Assembly: GCF_900110185.1 (NCBI RefSeq)
Contig: NZ_FOCT01000020.1
Location: forward strand, 1-41,573
Reading direction: 5' to 3'
DNA length: 41,573 nt
DNA from: Nitrosospira multiformis
Lineage (GTDB): Bacteria > Pseudomonadota > Gammaproteobacteria > Burkholderiales > Nitrosomonadaceae
Part shown: positions 8,279-20,332 of the stretch, piece after piece
Numbering within the stretch: position 1 is the first letter of the stretch
Layout: each line of letters begins with the position of its first letter
Notes under the pieces: model-generated
Told to the model about the DNA's origin: nothing
Database searches by the model: none
Seen by the model: only the letters and a program-made list of their open reading frames with translations
Made by a program: the position numbers and the translations under genes

Positions 8279-9997
8279 CTAATTTGCTTTCTTCTGCTTG
8301 CTCGTATTTGCGACCGAACCTTCGATCATACGCGTGATCTGCCACTGCTGCGCGATGGAAAGCACGTTGTTTACCAGGGAATACAACACCAGGCCCGCGG
8401 GAAAGAAGAAAAAGAAAACGCTGAATGCCAAAGGCATGATCTGCATCACTCTCGCCTGGATGGGATCGGTCGCCGGGGGGCTGAGCCGCTGCTGCAGGAA
8501 CATGGAAATGCCCATGATCACCGGCAGCACATAATAGGGATCGGGTGCGGAAAGATCCTCTATCCACAACGCAAAAGACGCGTAGCGCAATTCCACGCTC
8601 GAGAGCAGCACCCAGTACAACGAAATGAATACTGGAATCTGCACCAGGATGGGCAAACAGCCTCCCATCGGGTTGATTTTTTCCGTTTTATAAAAATCCA
8701 TCATGGCCTGGTGCATGCGCTGCCGGTCATTCCCATGTTGTTCCCGCAAACGCTGGAGCTTGGGCGTCACTAAACGCAATTTCGCCATCGAGCGGTAACC
8801 TGCCGCAGACAGGGGAAAGAATGCAAGCTTGACCGACATGGTGAGGAGAATGATTGCCACTCCCCAGTTTCCAGTCCAGGAATGAAACAGCGACAACAGC
8901 CAGAACAATGGCGCGCCGATCACCGTCAGCCAGCCGTAATCCACAACGAGATCGAGACCCGGCGCGATCGACGCAAGCTTGCTTTGCTCTTCCGGTCCCG
9001 CATAGAGTGGGACAGTGACGGTGGCGCTACTGCCGGGTTCTATCTGACCTACCGGTACGATTACACCGGCGGTATATTCGTTTTCTCCAAGACGTTTCGC
9101 GTAATATTCGCGCGGCAGCTTGTCCTTGGGCAGCCACGCGGCCAGGAAGTACTGCTGCAGCATGGCAATCCAGCCATTGTCCGCATTCTTGGGATAGCTG
9201 GCATTGCCCTTGTCCAGCGCGGAAAACTCGATCTTCTTGAATTTTTCCTCTTCGGTATAAAGCGCCGCCCCAGTATAGGTCGGGACCATGAAGAACGAAC
9301 CCACGGGAGGCCGGCTGTCGCGCAGCATCTGAAAGTAGGAAAACGGCTGGATGGCTGCGTTCCGTTGATTGGCGACCTCGAAACTGACATCGATGAGATA
9401 GCTTCCGCGATGAAACGTATAGATTTTAGTCACCTGTACGCCGTCGGCCTCCGCCGCGCTCAACCGTATCTGGATTTTATCCTGCCCGGCTGCCAGCTCG
9501 TATGTGCCCGGTTCCGCAGTAAAACGCGTCTTGTGGGTCGGTAAACCTTCACCGATCAATCCGGATTGCGCTATGTAGACGCGCTCAGGATCGCTTTCCA
9601 GTAATGCGAAAGGCTTGTTTTTATCCTCCTTGGAAGGCTGATGCAGCAACTCGAGGCGGCGAATATCGCCACCCGCGGTGTCGATTTCCGCCAGCACCAT
9701 GTCGGTCTTGATCGTGATTTTATCCCCGGATTCCAGCTTGCCCGCTGCCCTGACAGGAGCGCCGTTTTCCGCGGTCGAGCCCCTTTGCGGTACTGATGAA
9801 GCAAGCTGATCTCCTGGCACCGGAGTCTCGGCGGTACCTGCAGTACCTGCAGTACCTGCACCGCCCTGCGTTTCTGTGCCCTGTACTGCCGTGGTCGGCG
9901 CGTGGGTTGCAGGATATTGTTCTTTCTGCCACGCATCCCACAGGAATAACAGCGATGTGGCAAAAATCAGGAAGAGTACGAATCTTTGTGTATCCAT
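8279..9997 (-). CDS. yidC: Membrane protein insertase YidC
   Basis: YidC inserts and folds inner-membrane proteins, alone or with SecYEG. The 572-residue protein has an N-terminal membrane anchor (residues 5-20, FVLFLIFATSLLFLWDAW). A low-complexity linker follows, then a large periplasmic domain and the conserved five-helix insertase core (from LTVIGAPLFWLLSLFHSW), including PMGGCLPILVQIPVFISLYWVL. The C-terminus is basic (SKQKKAN). The linker carries an AGTAGTAGTA run coded by three tandem nine-base repeats (9834-9860). It sits in the usual rpmH-rnpA-yidD-yidC-mnmE order. Confidence 0.97.
   Translation of the reverse strand: MDTQRFVLFLIFATSLLFLWDAWQKEQYPATHAPTTAVQGTETQGGAGTAGTAGTAETPVPGDQLASSVPQRGSTAENGAPVRAAGKLESGDKITIKTDMVLAEIDTAGGDIRRLELLHQPSKEDKNKPFALLESDPERVYIAQSGLIGEGLPTHKTRFTAEPGTYELAAGQDKIQIRLSAAEADGVQVTKIYTFHRGSYLIDVSFEVANQRNAAIQPFSYFQMLRDSRPPVGSFFMVPTYTGAALYTEEEKFKKIEFSALDKGNASYPKNADNGWIAMLQQYFLAAWLPKDKLPREYYAKRLGENEYTAGVIVPVGQIEPGSSATVTVPLYAGPEEQSKLASIAPGLDLVVDYGWLTVIGAPLFWLLSLFHSWTGNWGVAIILLTMSVKLAFFPLSAAGYRSMAKLRLVTPKLQRLREQHGNDRQRMHQAMMDFYKTEKINPMGGCLPILVQIPVFISLYWVLLSSVELRYASFALWIEDLSAPDPYYVLPVIMGISMFLQQRLSPPATDPIQARVMQIMPLAFSVFFFFFPAGLVLYSLVNNVLSIAQQWQITRMIEGSVANTSKQKKAN
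9834..9860. repeat. Three tandem nine-base repeats in the yidC linker
   Basis: GTACCTGCA occurs three times back to back on the plus strand, coding an Ala-Gly-Thr run in the disordered linker after the first membrane helix of YidC. It is in frame, so copy-number change would only alter linker length. Confidence 0.85.
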
Positions 9998-10048
9998 CTT
10001 GCTCTGCGAGTTATTTTTTTACGACAGATAAAAACCGTCCAGAAACAT

Positions 10049-10273
10049 TCAACGGAAGGGTTCCGCAGGGACAGGGTCATATCCCCCCCTGCTCCAGGGA
10101 TTGCATCGCATTATCCTCCAGACGCTCAGAACGAGTCCTCGCGTCGCCCCATGCCGGGCAAGCGCTTCACAGGCGTAATGCGAACAAGACGGACTGAACC
10201 GGCATGAGGGTCCAAGGAAAGGGCTCAGGCAGTATTGATAGAGCCTGATAAACGCAATAATCATTCGCGACAT
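10049..10273 (-). CDS. yidD: Membrane protein insertion efficiency factor YidD
   Basis: YidD is a small membrane-associated protein that helps YidC-dependent insertion. The 74-residue product has the complete family pattern: an amphipathic N-terminus ([21 protein letters not shown]), the cysteine-rich [12 protein letters not shown], then [14 protein letters not shown]. The start overlaps the end of rnpA by 13 bases, the usual coupling in this block, and yidC follows 51 bases later. Confidence 0.95.
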   Translation of the reverse strand: MSRMIIAFIRLYQYCLSPFLGPSCRFSPSCSHYACEALARHGATRGLVLSVWRIMRCNPWSRGGYDPVPAEPFR

Positions 10274-10605
10274 TGCTGCAATTGAATCATGAGACGCCGT
10301 GCTTCGTCCGCCAACTGCACTGGACTGCGATCACTGGCACGGCAACGCAGACGCATCACCAGATCAAGGCCCGCCATATCTTCCTGGCATGCACGAAACA
10401 CTTCCCGCAACACTCGTTTCACCCGGTTCCGGTTTACGGCAAGTCGTTCAATTTTACCTGCCACTATTAATCCCAATCTGGAATGTAATAAACCGTTGGG
10501 TTTAGCGAAAACCTGAAGCAATTCACCGCCTATGGAACACCTGAACCGGATGACCGAGGAAAATTCTTCTGCCTTATGCAGGCGATGAGTTTTAGGAAAA
10601 CGAAT
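10261..10605 (-). CDS. rnpA: Ribonuclease P protein component, probable non-standard start codon
   Basis: RnpA is the protein cofactor of RNase P, which matures tRNA 5' ends. The conserved core is clear: [32 protein letters not shown], with the RNR signature, and the C-terminal helix. The only ATG/GTG/TTG start in frame is a TTG at 10521, which would cut off the first beta strand. Family-like sequence extends upstream ([20 protein letters not shown]), aligning with the N-terminus of other RnpA proteins. Between the in-frame rpmH stop and 10521 there is no ATG, GTG or TTG. The best fit is an ATT at 10605 or 10608, with GGGGA a few bases before, giving about 114 residues, the family length. A CTG at 10581 is another option. 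Confidence 0.9.
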   Translation of the reverse strand: MRFPKTHRLHKAEEFSSVIRFRCSIGGELLQVFAKPNGLLHSRLGLIVAGKIERLAVNRNRVKRVLREVFRACQEDMAGLDLVMRLRCRASDRSPVQLADEARRLMIQLQQCRE

Positions 10606-10629
10606 AATAGGGTCCCCGGATTGCGTACG

Positions 10630-10767
10630 TTACTGCACTCCGAGGCGGACTCGTCCTTTGGCGCGCCGAGCCCGGATTACCGCCGCTCCACTCGCGGTTT
10701 TCATGCGGACCCGGAAACCGTGGGTCCGCTTTCTGCGCGTCACGGATGGTTGGTAAGTGCGTTTCAT
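10630..10767 (-). CDS. rpmH: 50S ribosomal protein L34
   Basis: A complete 45-residue L34. It starts [18 protein letters not shown] and continues [20 protein letters not shown], matching the family almost residue for residue. The start ATG at 10767 has AGGGGA a few bases upstream. It is divergent from dnaA, the usual rpmH/dnaA arrangement. The stop TAA is in the same frame as rnpA, which follows within about 25 bases. Confidence 0.97.
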   Translation of the reverse strand: MKRTYQPSVTRRKRTHGFRVRMKTASGAAVIRARRAKGRVRLGVQ

Positions 10768-10943
10768 TATTTCCCCTGTTCCTGATAATGATAAATAAAA
10801 ACTCGACATTACAACTCTTTACGACGACCTGTGTCAACCGATATTTTTTGCTCTCCCTGTGGATAAGCTGTGAAGAACGGTCTAGAATATTCCGCTCACC
10901 TCGCTCGCAACTTCCGTTCCTTCCCCAACGAGTCATTAATATC
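10768..10943. other. rpmH-dnaA divergent intergenic region
   Basis: It holds the promoters of rpmH (leftward) and dnaA (rightward). A perfect DnaA box is present at 10858-10866, and the stretch is AT-rich around 10780-10850. In many bacteria this gap or the dnaA-dnaN gap holds oriC. One box fits DnaA autoregulation as well as an origin. Confidence 0.6.
10858..10866 (-). promoter_or_regulatory. DnaA box upstream of dnaA
   Basis: TGTGGATAA on the plus strand, the exact complement of the consensus TTATCCACA. It is 78 bases before the dnaA start. Confidence 0.8.
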
Positions 10944-12374
10944 ATGCTTGCACCAGATACCTTTTGGCTTGCCTGTCTCGAATATTTTGAAAATGAGTTG
11001 AGCGCGCAGCAATTCAATACCTGGATCAAACCACTGCGCCTGCAACTGTCGGACGACTCGCCTGAGCCTGCCCTCACGCTGATCGCACCCAACCGTTTTG
11101 TCCTCCAATGGGTAAAGGACAACTTTTTGAGCGGCATCACGCAGATGGCGGAAAACCACTTCGCGCGCCCGATTCAGTTGCGGTTGGAGCTAGCCGGACA
11201 AGTTTCGGCCAGCGCATCCCCTTCGACTGGCGGGAATAACGGAATGGATTCCCGTTCGATTACCGCGGTGTTCGATGCGCCGACAGAATCAGCGCAAAAG
11301 ACGCCGAAGGATACGAAAGATACAAAGGATACGAAGGAAAAACAGGAAAAAAATCCAACCAGACTGAATCCCTCTTTCACCTTCAACACTTTCGTCACAG
11401 GAAAGGCAAACCAGCTGGCACGTGCTGGGGCTATTCAGGTGGCGGAACGTCCCGGCGTTGCTTATAACCCCTTCTTCATCTATGGGGGGGTAGGATTGGG
11501 AAAAACCCACCTAATTCAAGCGATCGGCAATTTCGTTGTGGAGCACAATCCAGCTGCCAAGGTTCGCTATATTCACTCGGAGCAATACGTCTCCGACGTA
11601 GTAAGGGCTTACCAACATAAGGCATTCGATGAATTCAAGCGCTACTATCATTCGCTGGACCTGTTGCTGATCGACGATATCCAGTTTTTTGGCGGAAAAA
11701 ACCGTACGCAGGAAGAGTTTTTCTATGCCTTCAATGCCCTGATCGAAGCACATAAGCAAGTCATCATCACCTGCGACTCTTACCCGAAGGAAATCGCCGG
11801 CATGGAAGAACGGTTGATTTCGCGTTTCGGATGGGGGTTGACAGTAGCGGTGGAACCTCCTGAACTGGAAATGCGTGTCGCGATTCTCCTGAAGAAAGCA
11901 TTGATGGAAGATATCATCCTGGATGAAAGCGTCGCTTTTTTCATCGCAAAACACATTCGCTCCAATGTGCGCGAACTGGAGGGTGCCTTGAAAAGAGTGG
12001 TTGCTTACTCACGCTTCACCGGGCACGCACTGACTTTGGATTTAGCGCGGGAAGCATTGAAAGATCTACTGGCGGTACAGAACCGCCAAATCTCCATTGA
12101 AAACATTCAAAAGACAGTGGCGGACTACTACAAGATCAAGGTCGCCGAAATGTACTCCAAAAAGCGGTCTCGTGTTGTTGCCCGCCCACGCCAAATGGCC
12201 ATGGCCATCTCCAAGGAACTCACCCCTCTAAGCCTGCCCGATATCGGGGAAGCTTTCGGGGGTCGGGACCATACCACGGTATTGCATGGGTATCGAAAGA
12301 TTGCCGAATTGCGCGCTTCCGATCCTGCCGTCAATCGTGACTTTAATACCTTGCTGCACATTCTCCGCGGCTAA
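10944..12374 (+). CDS. dnaA: Chromosomal replication initiator protein DnaA
   Basis: DnaA binds DnaA boxes at oriC and melts the origin. The 476-residue protein has domain I (FWLACLEYFENELSAQQFNTWIKPL) and a variable linker (about 85-140). The AAA+ domain follows, with Walker A GGVGLGKTHL at 181-190 and Walker B LLLIDDIQFF. Domain IV has the DNA-binding signature GGRDHTTVLHGYRKI near the C-terminus. I chose the ATG at 10944; the open frame extends to 10746, but those 66 codons are not DnaA-like and contain the DnaA box. The linker includes a KDTKDTKDT run coded by nine-base repeats. Confidence 0.98.
   Translation: MLAPDTFWLACLEYFENELSAQQFNTWIKPLRLQLSDDSPEPALTLIAPNRFVLQWVKDNFLSGITQMAENHFARPIQLRLELAGQVSASASPSTGGNNGMDSRSITAVFDAPTESAQKTPKDTKDTKDTKEKQEKNPTRLNPSFTFNTFVTGKANQLARAGAIQVAERPGVAYNPFFIYGGVGLGKTHLIQAIGNFVVEHNPAAKVRYIHSEQYVSDVVRAYQHKAFDEFKRYYHSLDLLLIDDIQFFGGKNRTQEEFFYAFNALIEAHKQVIITCDSYPKEIAGMEERLISRFGWGLTVAVEPPELEMRVAILLKKALMEDIILDESVAFFIAKHIRSNVRELEGALKRVVAYSRFTGHALTLDLAREALKDLLAVQNRQISIENIQKTVADYYKIKVAEMYSKKRSRVVARPRQMAMAISKELTPLSLPDIGEAFGGRDHTTVLHGYRKIAELRASDPAVNRDFNTLLHILRG
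11307..11333 (+). repeat. Nine-base tandem repeats in the dnaA linker
   Basis: AAGGATACG, AAAGATACA, AAGGATACG code Lys-Asp-Thr three times in the unstructured domain II linker (residues 122-130). This is in-frame expansion in a region free to vary. Confidence 0.85.
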
Positions 12375-12593
12375 TTACAGACTGAATAACAAACTGAGGT
12401 TAACATCAGGATGAATTGGGGATAACTCATCGCTTCTGTTCAGACTTTAATTCTGCTCACAAACTATCCACAGTCCATACCTTATTGATACAGAAATACA
12501 AAATAGCCTAATATGCTGATATCAGGCGAATTTCCCTACTTTTACCGGATTTCGCCATTTCTTATTAACTATTACTAGCTTTACAATTAGAAA
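12375..12593. other. oriC: dnaA-dnaN intergenic region, candidate origin elements
   Basis: This 219-base gap holds two near-consensus DnaA boxes in opposite orientation: TGGGGATAA at 12417-12425 and CTATCCACA at 12464-12472, each with one mismatch. An AT-rich stretch follows at about 12480-12593, suitable as an unwinding region. Together with the perfect box before dnaA this is the best origin candidate in the window. Few boxes are visible, so the call is tentative. The dnaN promoter must also be here or in dnaA. Confidence 0.5.
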
Positions 12594-13703
12594 ATGAAAC
12601 TGATAGAAGCCGACAGGGATACATTGCTCAAGCCTTTGCAGACGGTTACCGGTATTGTCGAGCGACGTCATACCTTACCCATCCTCTCCAACGTACTCAT
12701 TGAACGCAAGCAGGAAAATATTTCATTTATTGCAACCGATCTCGAAATCCAGATTACTACCTCCACCACGGATGGTGGCAAGGCAGATGAGGAATACTCG
12801 GTAACGGTGGCTGCAAAAAAGCTTCAGGATATATTGCGTGCACTACCCGAAAAGATGCGGGTGACGCTGGAAACGAACGATAGCCGGCTTCAGGCCAAGG
12901 CGGGAAAAAGTCGCTTCAATCTGCAGACACTTCCTGCTGAAGATTTTCCAAAGTTTCCTCAAAGTAATGAAACCCAGGGAACAGTCAAGGTACAGCAGAA
13001 GGAACTGAAGCAGCTCCTGTCAATGGTCCAATATGCCATGGCTCACCAGGACATCCGCTACTACCTGAACGGCCTGCTGTTATTGCTGGAAAACAATCAG
13101 CTGAAGGTGGTCGCAACCGATGGCCATCGGTTGGCGTTCGCCCTGATGATGCTCGAGACATCGCTGGAAAGAAAGGAGGTCATTCTTCCTCGCAAGGTGG
13201 TGCTCGAATTATCCCGGCTATTGAATGAAACCGAGGAGCCGGTAACCATAGAAGTACTTCAGAACCAAGTGCGTTTTACCTTCTCCAATGTCGTCCTGGT
13301 ATCCAAAGTGGTCGATGGAAAATTTCCGGACTATAACCGCGTCATCCCCACCGGCTACCAGAAGCAATTCGATATAAACCGGCTGTTGCTACTCCAGACA
13401 CTGCAACGCGCTGCGATTCTGTCCAATGAAAAATTTCGCGGAGTCCGTCTCATCCTCACCACCGACAATCTTCGGATCGTCTGTAATAACAGCGAACAGG
13501 AAGAAGCGCAGGAAGAGCTGGAACTTCAATACAACGGAGAAGGGCTCGACATCGGCTTCAACATCACTTATCTGCTCGATGTGCTGAACAATGCGGACAG
13601 TGAAACAGTAACGTGCGCATTTGGCGACGCCAACAGCAGTGCGTTGATCACCATTCCGGGTAACGACAGCTTCAAATATGTGGTCATGCCCATGCGCATA
13701 TGA
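12594..13703 (+). CDS. dnaN: DNA polymerase III sliding clamp, beta subunit
   Basis: The beta clamp encircles DNA and tethers polymerase III. The 369-residue protein has the three-fold clamp pattern: MKLIEADRDTLLKPLQTVTGIVERRHTLPILSNVLIE, then VVATDGHRLA in the second domain, and C-terminal KYVVMPMRI, the conserved end. Length matches the family. It lies downstream of dnaA, in the standard dnaA-dnaN-gyrB order (recF is absent from this cluster). Confidence 0.98.
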   Translation: MKLIEADRDTLLKPLQTVTGIVERRHTLPILSNVLIERKQENISFIATDLEIQITTSTTDGGKADEEYSVTVAAKKLQDILRALPEKMRVTLETNDSRLQAKAGKSRFNLQTLPAEDFPKFPQSNETQGTVKVQQKELKQLLSMVQYAMAHQDIRYYLNGLLLLLENNQLKVVATDGHRLAFALMMLETSLERKEVILPRKVVLELSRLLNETEEPVTIEVLQNQVRFTFSNVVLVSKVVDGKFPDYNRVIPTGYQKQFDINRLLLLQTLQRAAILSNEKFRGVRLILTTDNLRIVCNNSEQEEAQEELELQYNGEGLDIGFNITYLLDVLNNADSETVTCAFGDANSSALITIPGNDSFKYVVMPMRI

Positions 13704-13772
13704 TGTAAATATCAGGTCATTTCCCGTGCTTCTGCAGCTTCACAGTGGCAGAAGCGTCTGTCGGTGCGGTTA

Positions 13773-13781
13773 TGATATAAT
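13773..13781 (+). promoter_or_regulatory. Candidate extended -10 promoter for gyrB
   Basis: TGATATAAT matches the extended -10 pattern (TG, one base, TATAAT). There is no good -35 hexamer upstream, as expected for this promoter class. It would give a gyrB leader of about 240 bases. Confidence 0.55.
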
Positions 13782-13895
13782 TCATTGATCACTGCACGGC
13801 ATTTTCCTGTATTGCAGACTCAGCTACGACCTTTGTTGAGTTTCCTTGAGCCTTCCCTGAGTGGCCTTCTGAGCCCTGATCCCAGAGGTGAGTGA

Positions 13896-16460
<2,565 letters not shown>

Positions 16461-16605
16461 CTGATGCTTCAATTGCATCGAAGTCAATACGTGAAGATGA
16501 CACTGCTACTTCGCATATAGATGGCGTCTTGACGCAATCTGGCATCTTGAGATGGTAAACTCACAATCTTTCCAATAAAAATTATTTACAGGGTTTTAAA
16601 ACAAC

Positions 16606-17856
16606 ATGTTGTCCTCACACAATACTCTCGAAAGCGTAGACCCTGATCTCTGGCAGGCCATCAAAGGCGAGATGCAGCGCCAGGAAGAATATATCGAGCT
16701 GATCGCTTCGGAAAATTATGCGAGTCCTGCAGTGATGCAGGCGCAGGGCTCGGTGCTGACCAATAAGTATGCGGAGGGTTATCCCGGCAAGCGCTACTAC
16801 GGCGGCTGCGAGTACGTGGATGTCGTGGAGCAGCTGGCAATCGACCGGGTAAGGGCGCTGTTCGACGCGGAGTATGTCAACGTCCAGCCGCATTCTGGCT
16901 CACAGGCCAACGCCGCAGTCTATCTGACTGCCTTGAAGCCGGGAGATACGCTGCTGGGGATGTCGCTTGCGCATGGCGGGCATCTGACACATGGCGCTTC
17001 GGTCAATCTCAGCGGCAAGATTTTCAATGCCGTTTCCTATGGCCTTCGTTCTGATACCGAAGAGCTGGACTATGACGAGGTTGCGCGCCTGGCGCACGAA
17101 CATAAGCCCAAGCTGATCGTGGCAGGGGCTTCGGCTTACTCGCTGGTGATAGACTGGAAGCGCTTCCGCAAGATTGCCGACGATATAGGGGCCTATCTGT
17201 TCGTGGATATGGCGCATTATGCGGGACTGGTTGCGGCAGGATACTATCCCAATCCTGTCGGCATCGCCGATTTCGTCACGAGCACGACCCACAAGACGCT
17301 GCGCGGTCCGCGGGGGGGGATCATCATGGCCAGGGCCGAGCATGAAAAAGCGCTCAATTCCGCTATTTTCCCGCAAACCCAGGGGGGTCCGTTGATGCAT
17401 GTCATTGCCGCCAAGGCAGTGGCCTTCAAGGAGGCCGCCAGCCAGGAGTTCAAGGACTACCAGGAACAGGTAATCGACAATGCGCGCGTAATGGCGAAAG
17501 TGTTGCAGGAGCGCGGATTGCGCATCGTCTCGGGGCGCACCGATTGCCACATGTTTCTGGTGGACCTCCGACCCAAGTATATTACCGGCAAGCAGGCCGC
17601 CGAATCGCTGGAACTGGCGCATATCACGGTCAACAAAAATGCGATTCCCAACGACCCGCAAAAACCATTCGTCACCAGCGGGATTCGTATCGGCTCTCCT
17701 GCCATCACCACGCGCGGGTTTACCGAGATTGAATCCGAACAACTGGCCCATCTGATTGCTGATGTACTGGAAGCGCCGACAGATTCCTCGGTGCTGACGG
17801 AGGTTGCACGCCAGGCAAAAGCGCTATGTGCAAAATTCCCCGTTTACCAAGGCTGA
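16606..17856 (+). CDS. glyA: Serine hydroxymethyltransferase
   Basis: GlyA interconverts serine and glycine using PLP and tetrahydrofolate, feeding one-carbon metabolism. The 416-residue protein has [36 protein letters not shown] near the N-terminus. The PLP lysine (Lys230) lies in [13 protein letters not shown], and the C-terminal domain has a full [10 protein letters not shown] motif. The start ATG at 16606 is unambiguous. It is followed by nrdR as in many Betaproteobacteria. Confidence 0.98.
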   Translation: MLSSHNTLESVDPDLWQAIKGEMQRQEEYIELIASENYASPAVMQAQGSVLTNKYAEGYPGKRYYGGCEYVDVVEQLAIDRVRALFDAEYVNVQPHSGSQANAAVYLTALKPGDTLLGMSLAHGGHLTHGASVNLSGKIFNAVSYGLRSDTEELDYDEVARLAHEHKPKLIVAGASAYSLVIDWKRFRKIADDIGAYLFVDMAHYAGLVAAGYYPNPVGIADFVTSTTHKTLRGPRGGIIMARAEHEKALNSAIFPQTQGGPLMHVIAAKAVAFKEAASQEFKDYQEQVIDNARVMAKVLQERGLRIVSGRTDCHMFLVDLRPKYITGKQAAESLELAHITVNKNAIPNDPQKPFVTSGIRIGSPAITTRGFTEIESEQLAHLIADVLEAPTDSSVLTEVARQAKALCAKFPVYQG

Positions 17857-17985
17857 TCACGCAATGGAGCGGCGCATCCTGACGTCGCTTCCATGTCTCG
17901 GCATAGCCGATCTGGTCGATCTTCACCTGGATCAATTTGCTTCGGTTCCAGGGTTGAAGTCGACCGAACGGTTCCAGGTTGACGC

Positions 17986-18465
17986 ATGAAGTGTCCTTTC
18001 TGCCATGCGCCTGATACGAGCGTGATCGACTCCAGGGTGAGCGAGGAAGGCGACAGGATACGCCGCCGCCGGCGCTGCCCCAACTGTGACAAACGCTTCA
18101 CCACCTATGAAACCGTGGAATTGCGTTTGCCGCAGGTCGTAAAACAGGATGGCAATCGCGCCGAGTTCGATCGCGAAAAATTGCGTACCGGTTTCGTACG
18201 CGCATTGCACAAGCGTCCGGTTTCGGCAGAGGATGTGGAAGCGGCAATGAATCGCGTCGTCCAGAAACTGCTAAGCTTGGGTGAACGGGAGATCGCCTCG
18301 CACAAGATTGGCGAGATGGTGATGGGAGAACTCTATAAACTGGACAAGGTCGCGTACATTCGCTTTGCTTCTGTTTATCGAAGTTTTCAGGGTGCTGCCG
18401 ATTTCGACGATGCAATCCGGGAACTGCAAGGATCAGATAGCAGGAAAGAACCGGACAAAGCCTGA
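17986..18465 (+). CDS. nrdR: Transcriptional repressor NrdR
   Basis: NrdR senses ATP/dATP through its ATP-cone and represses ribonucleotide reductase genes. The 159-residue protein has an N-terminal zinc ribbon with Cys3, Cys6, Cys31 and Cys34 (CPFC and CPNC), followed by the ATP-cone domain ([19 protein letters not shown]). Length and spacing match the family. It lies between glyA and ribD, a common order. No ribonucleotide reductase gene is in this window, so its targets lie elsewhere. Confidence 0.97.
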   Translation: MKCPFCHAPDTSVIDSRVSEEGDRIRRRRRCPNCDKRFTTYETVELRLPQVVKQDGNRAEFDREKLRTGFVRALHKRPVSAEDVEAAMNRVVQKLLSLGEREIASHKIGEMVMGELYKLDKVAYIRFASVYRSFQGAADFDDAIRELQGSDSRKEPDKA

Positions 18466-18579
18466 TTCACACGTTTTACCTTCTGTATTCCATTTTCCGG
18501 CAAATCCCGGCAAGCGACGCGGCTGCGCTTGAGTTGTACACTGAATTTCCAGCTTCGCCTTTGAACAATGGAGTTTCCA

Positions 18580-19680
18580 ATGTTCTCGCCACCCGATTAC
18601 CGCTTCATGGCCCAGGCGCTGCGGCTTGCAGAAAAAGGGCTTTACAGTACAAGCCCGAACCCTCGCGTGGGCTGCGTGCTGGTACGCGATGGACAGGTGG
18701 TGGGTACCGGCTGGCACGAACGCGCAGGCGAGGCGCATGCGGAAATAAATGCACTGGCTGCGGCCGGGCCGGCGGCACGCGGCGCCACCGTCTATCTCAC
18801 ACTGGAGCCGTGCAGTCACCAGGGTCGCACTCCACCCTGCGCCGATGCCTTGGTTCAGGCAGGTGTCGCGAAAGTCATTGCAGCCATGCAGGACCCGAAT
18901 CCCCTCGTGTCCGGTCGCGGCTGCGCCCTTTTGGAAGAGGCGGGGATAGAAGTGCAAACCGGCTTGATGGAAGCGGAAGCGAAAGCTTTGAATATCGGAT
19001 TTGCCTCGCGCATGACCCGCGGTCGTCCTTGGGTCAGGGCCAAGATCGCGGCAAGTCTTGATGGCAAGACGGCGCTCAACAACGGGTCCAGTCAATGGAT
19101 CACGAGTGAAGCGTCACGCCGTGACGGGCACCGCTGGCGCGCCCGTTCCTGCGCGGTAATGACCGGCATTGGTACGGTGTTGGCCGATGACCCGCAGCTC
19201 ACGGTCCGCCATATCCATACCTCCAGGCAACCCATGCCGGTAGTGGTGGACAGGGGACTGGATATATCGCTGGATGCGGGATTGCTGCGTGGCGCAGGCG
19301 AGCTGATTTTTACCGCTGCCGCCAGTGAAGGCAAAATTGTCGCGTTACGTGACGTGGGTGCGCACGTCATTCTGTTGCCGGATAGTGCTGGCAATGTGGA
19401 TCTGGCTGCAATGATGCAACGGCTTGCGGATCTCGAAATAAACGAAGTGTTGGTGGAGGCGGGACGCGGCTTGAATGGTGGGCTTATCCAGGCGGACCTG
19501 GTGGATGAGTTCGTCATTTATCTTGCCCCCTGTCTCATCGGAGATGCAGCGCGGGACATGCTCAAATTACCGGAACTCTCGAATCTGGAAGACAAGCGCA
19601 TCCTCAAGATTCACGATGTACGCGCCGTGGGACAGGATATCCGCATTATTGCCCGTCTCGCTGACAGGATGGCTACATAA
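18580..19680 (+). CDS. ribD: Riboflavin biosynthesis deaminase/reductase RibD
   Basis: RibD carries out steps two and three of riboflavin synthesis: deamination, then NADPH reduction of the ribosyl side chain. The 366-residue protein has the N-terminal cytidine-deaminase-like domain with zinc ligands His53 (GEAHAEINAL), Cys78 and Cys87 (EPCSHQGRTPPC). The C-terminal reductase domain has VRAKIAASLDGKTAL and VEAGRGLNGGLI. I chose the ATG at 18580 because GGAG lies six bases upstream; an ATG at 18568 adds four residues. The remaining rib genes lie beyond the regBA pair. Confidence 0.97.
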   Translation: MFSPPDYRFMAQALRLAEKGLYSTSPNPRVGCVLVRDGQVVGTGWHERAGEAHAEINALAAAGPAARGATVYLTLEPCSHQGRTPPCADALVQAGVAKVIAAMQDPNPLVSGRGCALLEEAGIEVQTGLMEAEAKALNIGFASRMTRGRPWVRAKIAASLDGKTALNNGSSQWITSEASRRDGHRWRARSCAVMTGIGTVLADDPQLTVRHIHTSRQPMPVVVDRGLDISLDAGLLRGAGELIFTAAASEGKIVALRDVGAHVILLPDSAGNVDLAAMMQRLADLEINEVLVEAGRGLNGGLIQADLVDEFVIYLAPCLIGDAARDMLKLPELSNLEDKRILKIHDVRAVGQDIRIIARLADRMAT

Positions 19681-19768
19681 TTTGGATCGATTCTTTTATT
19701 TCTTTCTGAACCTTTCGGATTAAGTAAGCACACACTTTCACAGCACAGGCCAGAATGAAAGGCTCCGC

Positions 19769-20332
19769 TCATGTTTTCGTCGGATACTTGGTGAGCTTGC
19801 GCTGCAATGTCCGCCGGTGCATGTTGAGGACGCGTGCCGTTACAGAAACGTTCCCCTTGTTCTCGTTGAGTACGCGCTGAATGTACTCCCACTCGAGCCG
19901 CCCGACGGACAGGGGGTGGGCGCTGATCTGCACGTCTGTATCCCCGCTCGTGCGCTCGAACGCCGCCATGATTTCATGGACGTCGACCGGCTTCGCGAGA
20001 TAGTGGGTGGCGCCGAGCTTGATGGCCTCGACCGCGGTGGCGATGCTGGCGTAGCCCGTCAGCATGACGATACGCGTACCGGGGTCGAGTGCTTTCAGCT
20101 TTTCGACCAGGGATAATCCGGAAGGACCGGGCAGCCTGAGATCGACAACGGCATACTCCGGCGTGCAGGCCTCCGCAAGCTGCAGCGCCTGGTCCACGCT
20201 ATGCGCGCACGTGACGTTGAATCCGCGTTTGGTCATTGCATTGGCAAGAACCGTACAAAAGGTCTGATCATCGTCCACCACCAGCAAGGCGGGACGATCA
20301 TCCACTTCTGTCATGGGTAACGTTGTTGTCAT
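19769..20332 (-). CDS. regA: RegA/PrrA-type redox response regulator
   Basis: This is the regulator of a redox two-component system of the RegA/PrrA/ActR group, which controls respiration, carbon and nitrogen metabolism genes by oxygen or redox state. The 187-residue protein has the receiver domain with acidic pocket Asp20-22, phosphorylation site Asp64 (VVDLRLPGPSG), Thr92 and Lys114. The C-terminal Fis-like HTH (about 149-185) contains NVSVTARVLNMHRRTLQRKL, the RegA family hallmark. Its ATG overlaps the kinase stop by four bases, so the two are coupled. It is convergent with ribD. Confidence 0.93.
   Translation of the reverse strand: MTTTLPMTEVDDRPALLVVDDDQTFCTVLANAMTKRGFNVTCAHSVDQALQLAEACTPEYAVVDLRLPGPSGLSLVEKLKALDPGTRIVMLTGYASIATAVEAIKLGATHYLAKPVDVHEIMAAFERTSGDTDVQISAHPLSVGRLEWEYIQRVLNENKGNVSVTARVLNMHRRTLQRKLTKYPTKT

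Noticed and set aside
16900..17751. 283-residue frame antisense to glyA, and similar long frames antisense to recA, ribBX and mnmG.
   Set aside because: They lie wholly opposite strong genes and result from GC-rich codon use.
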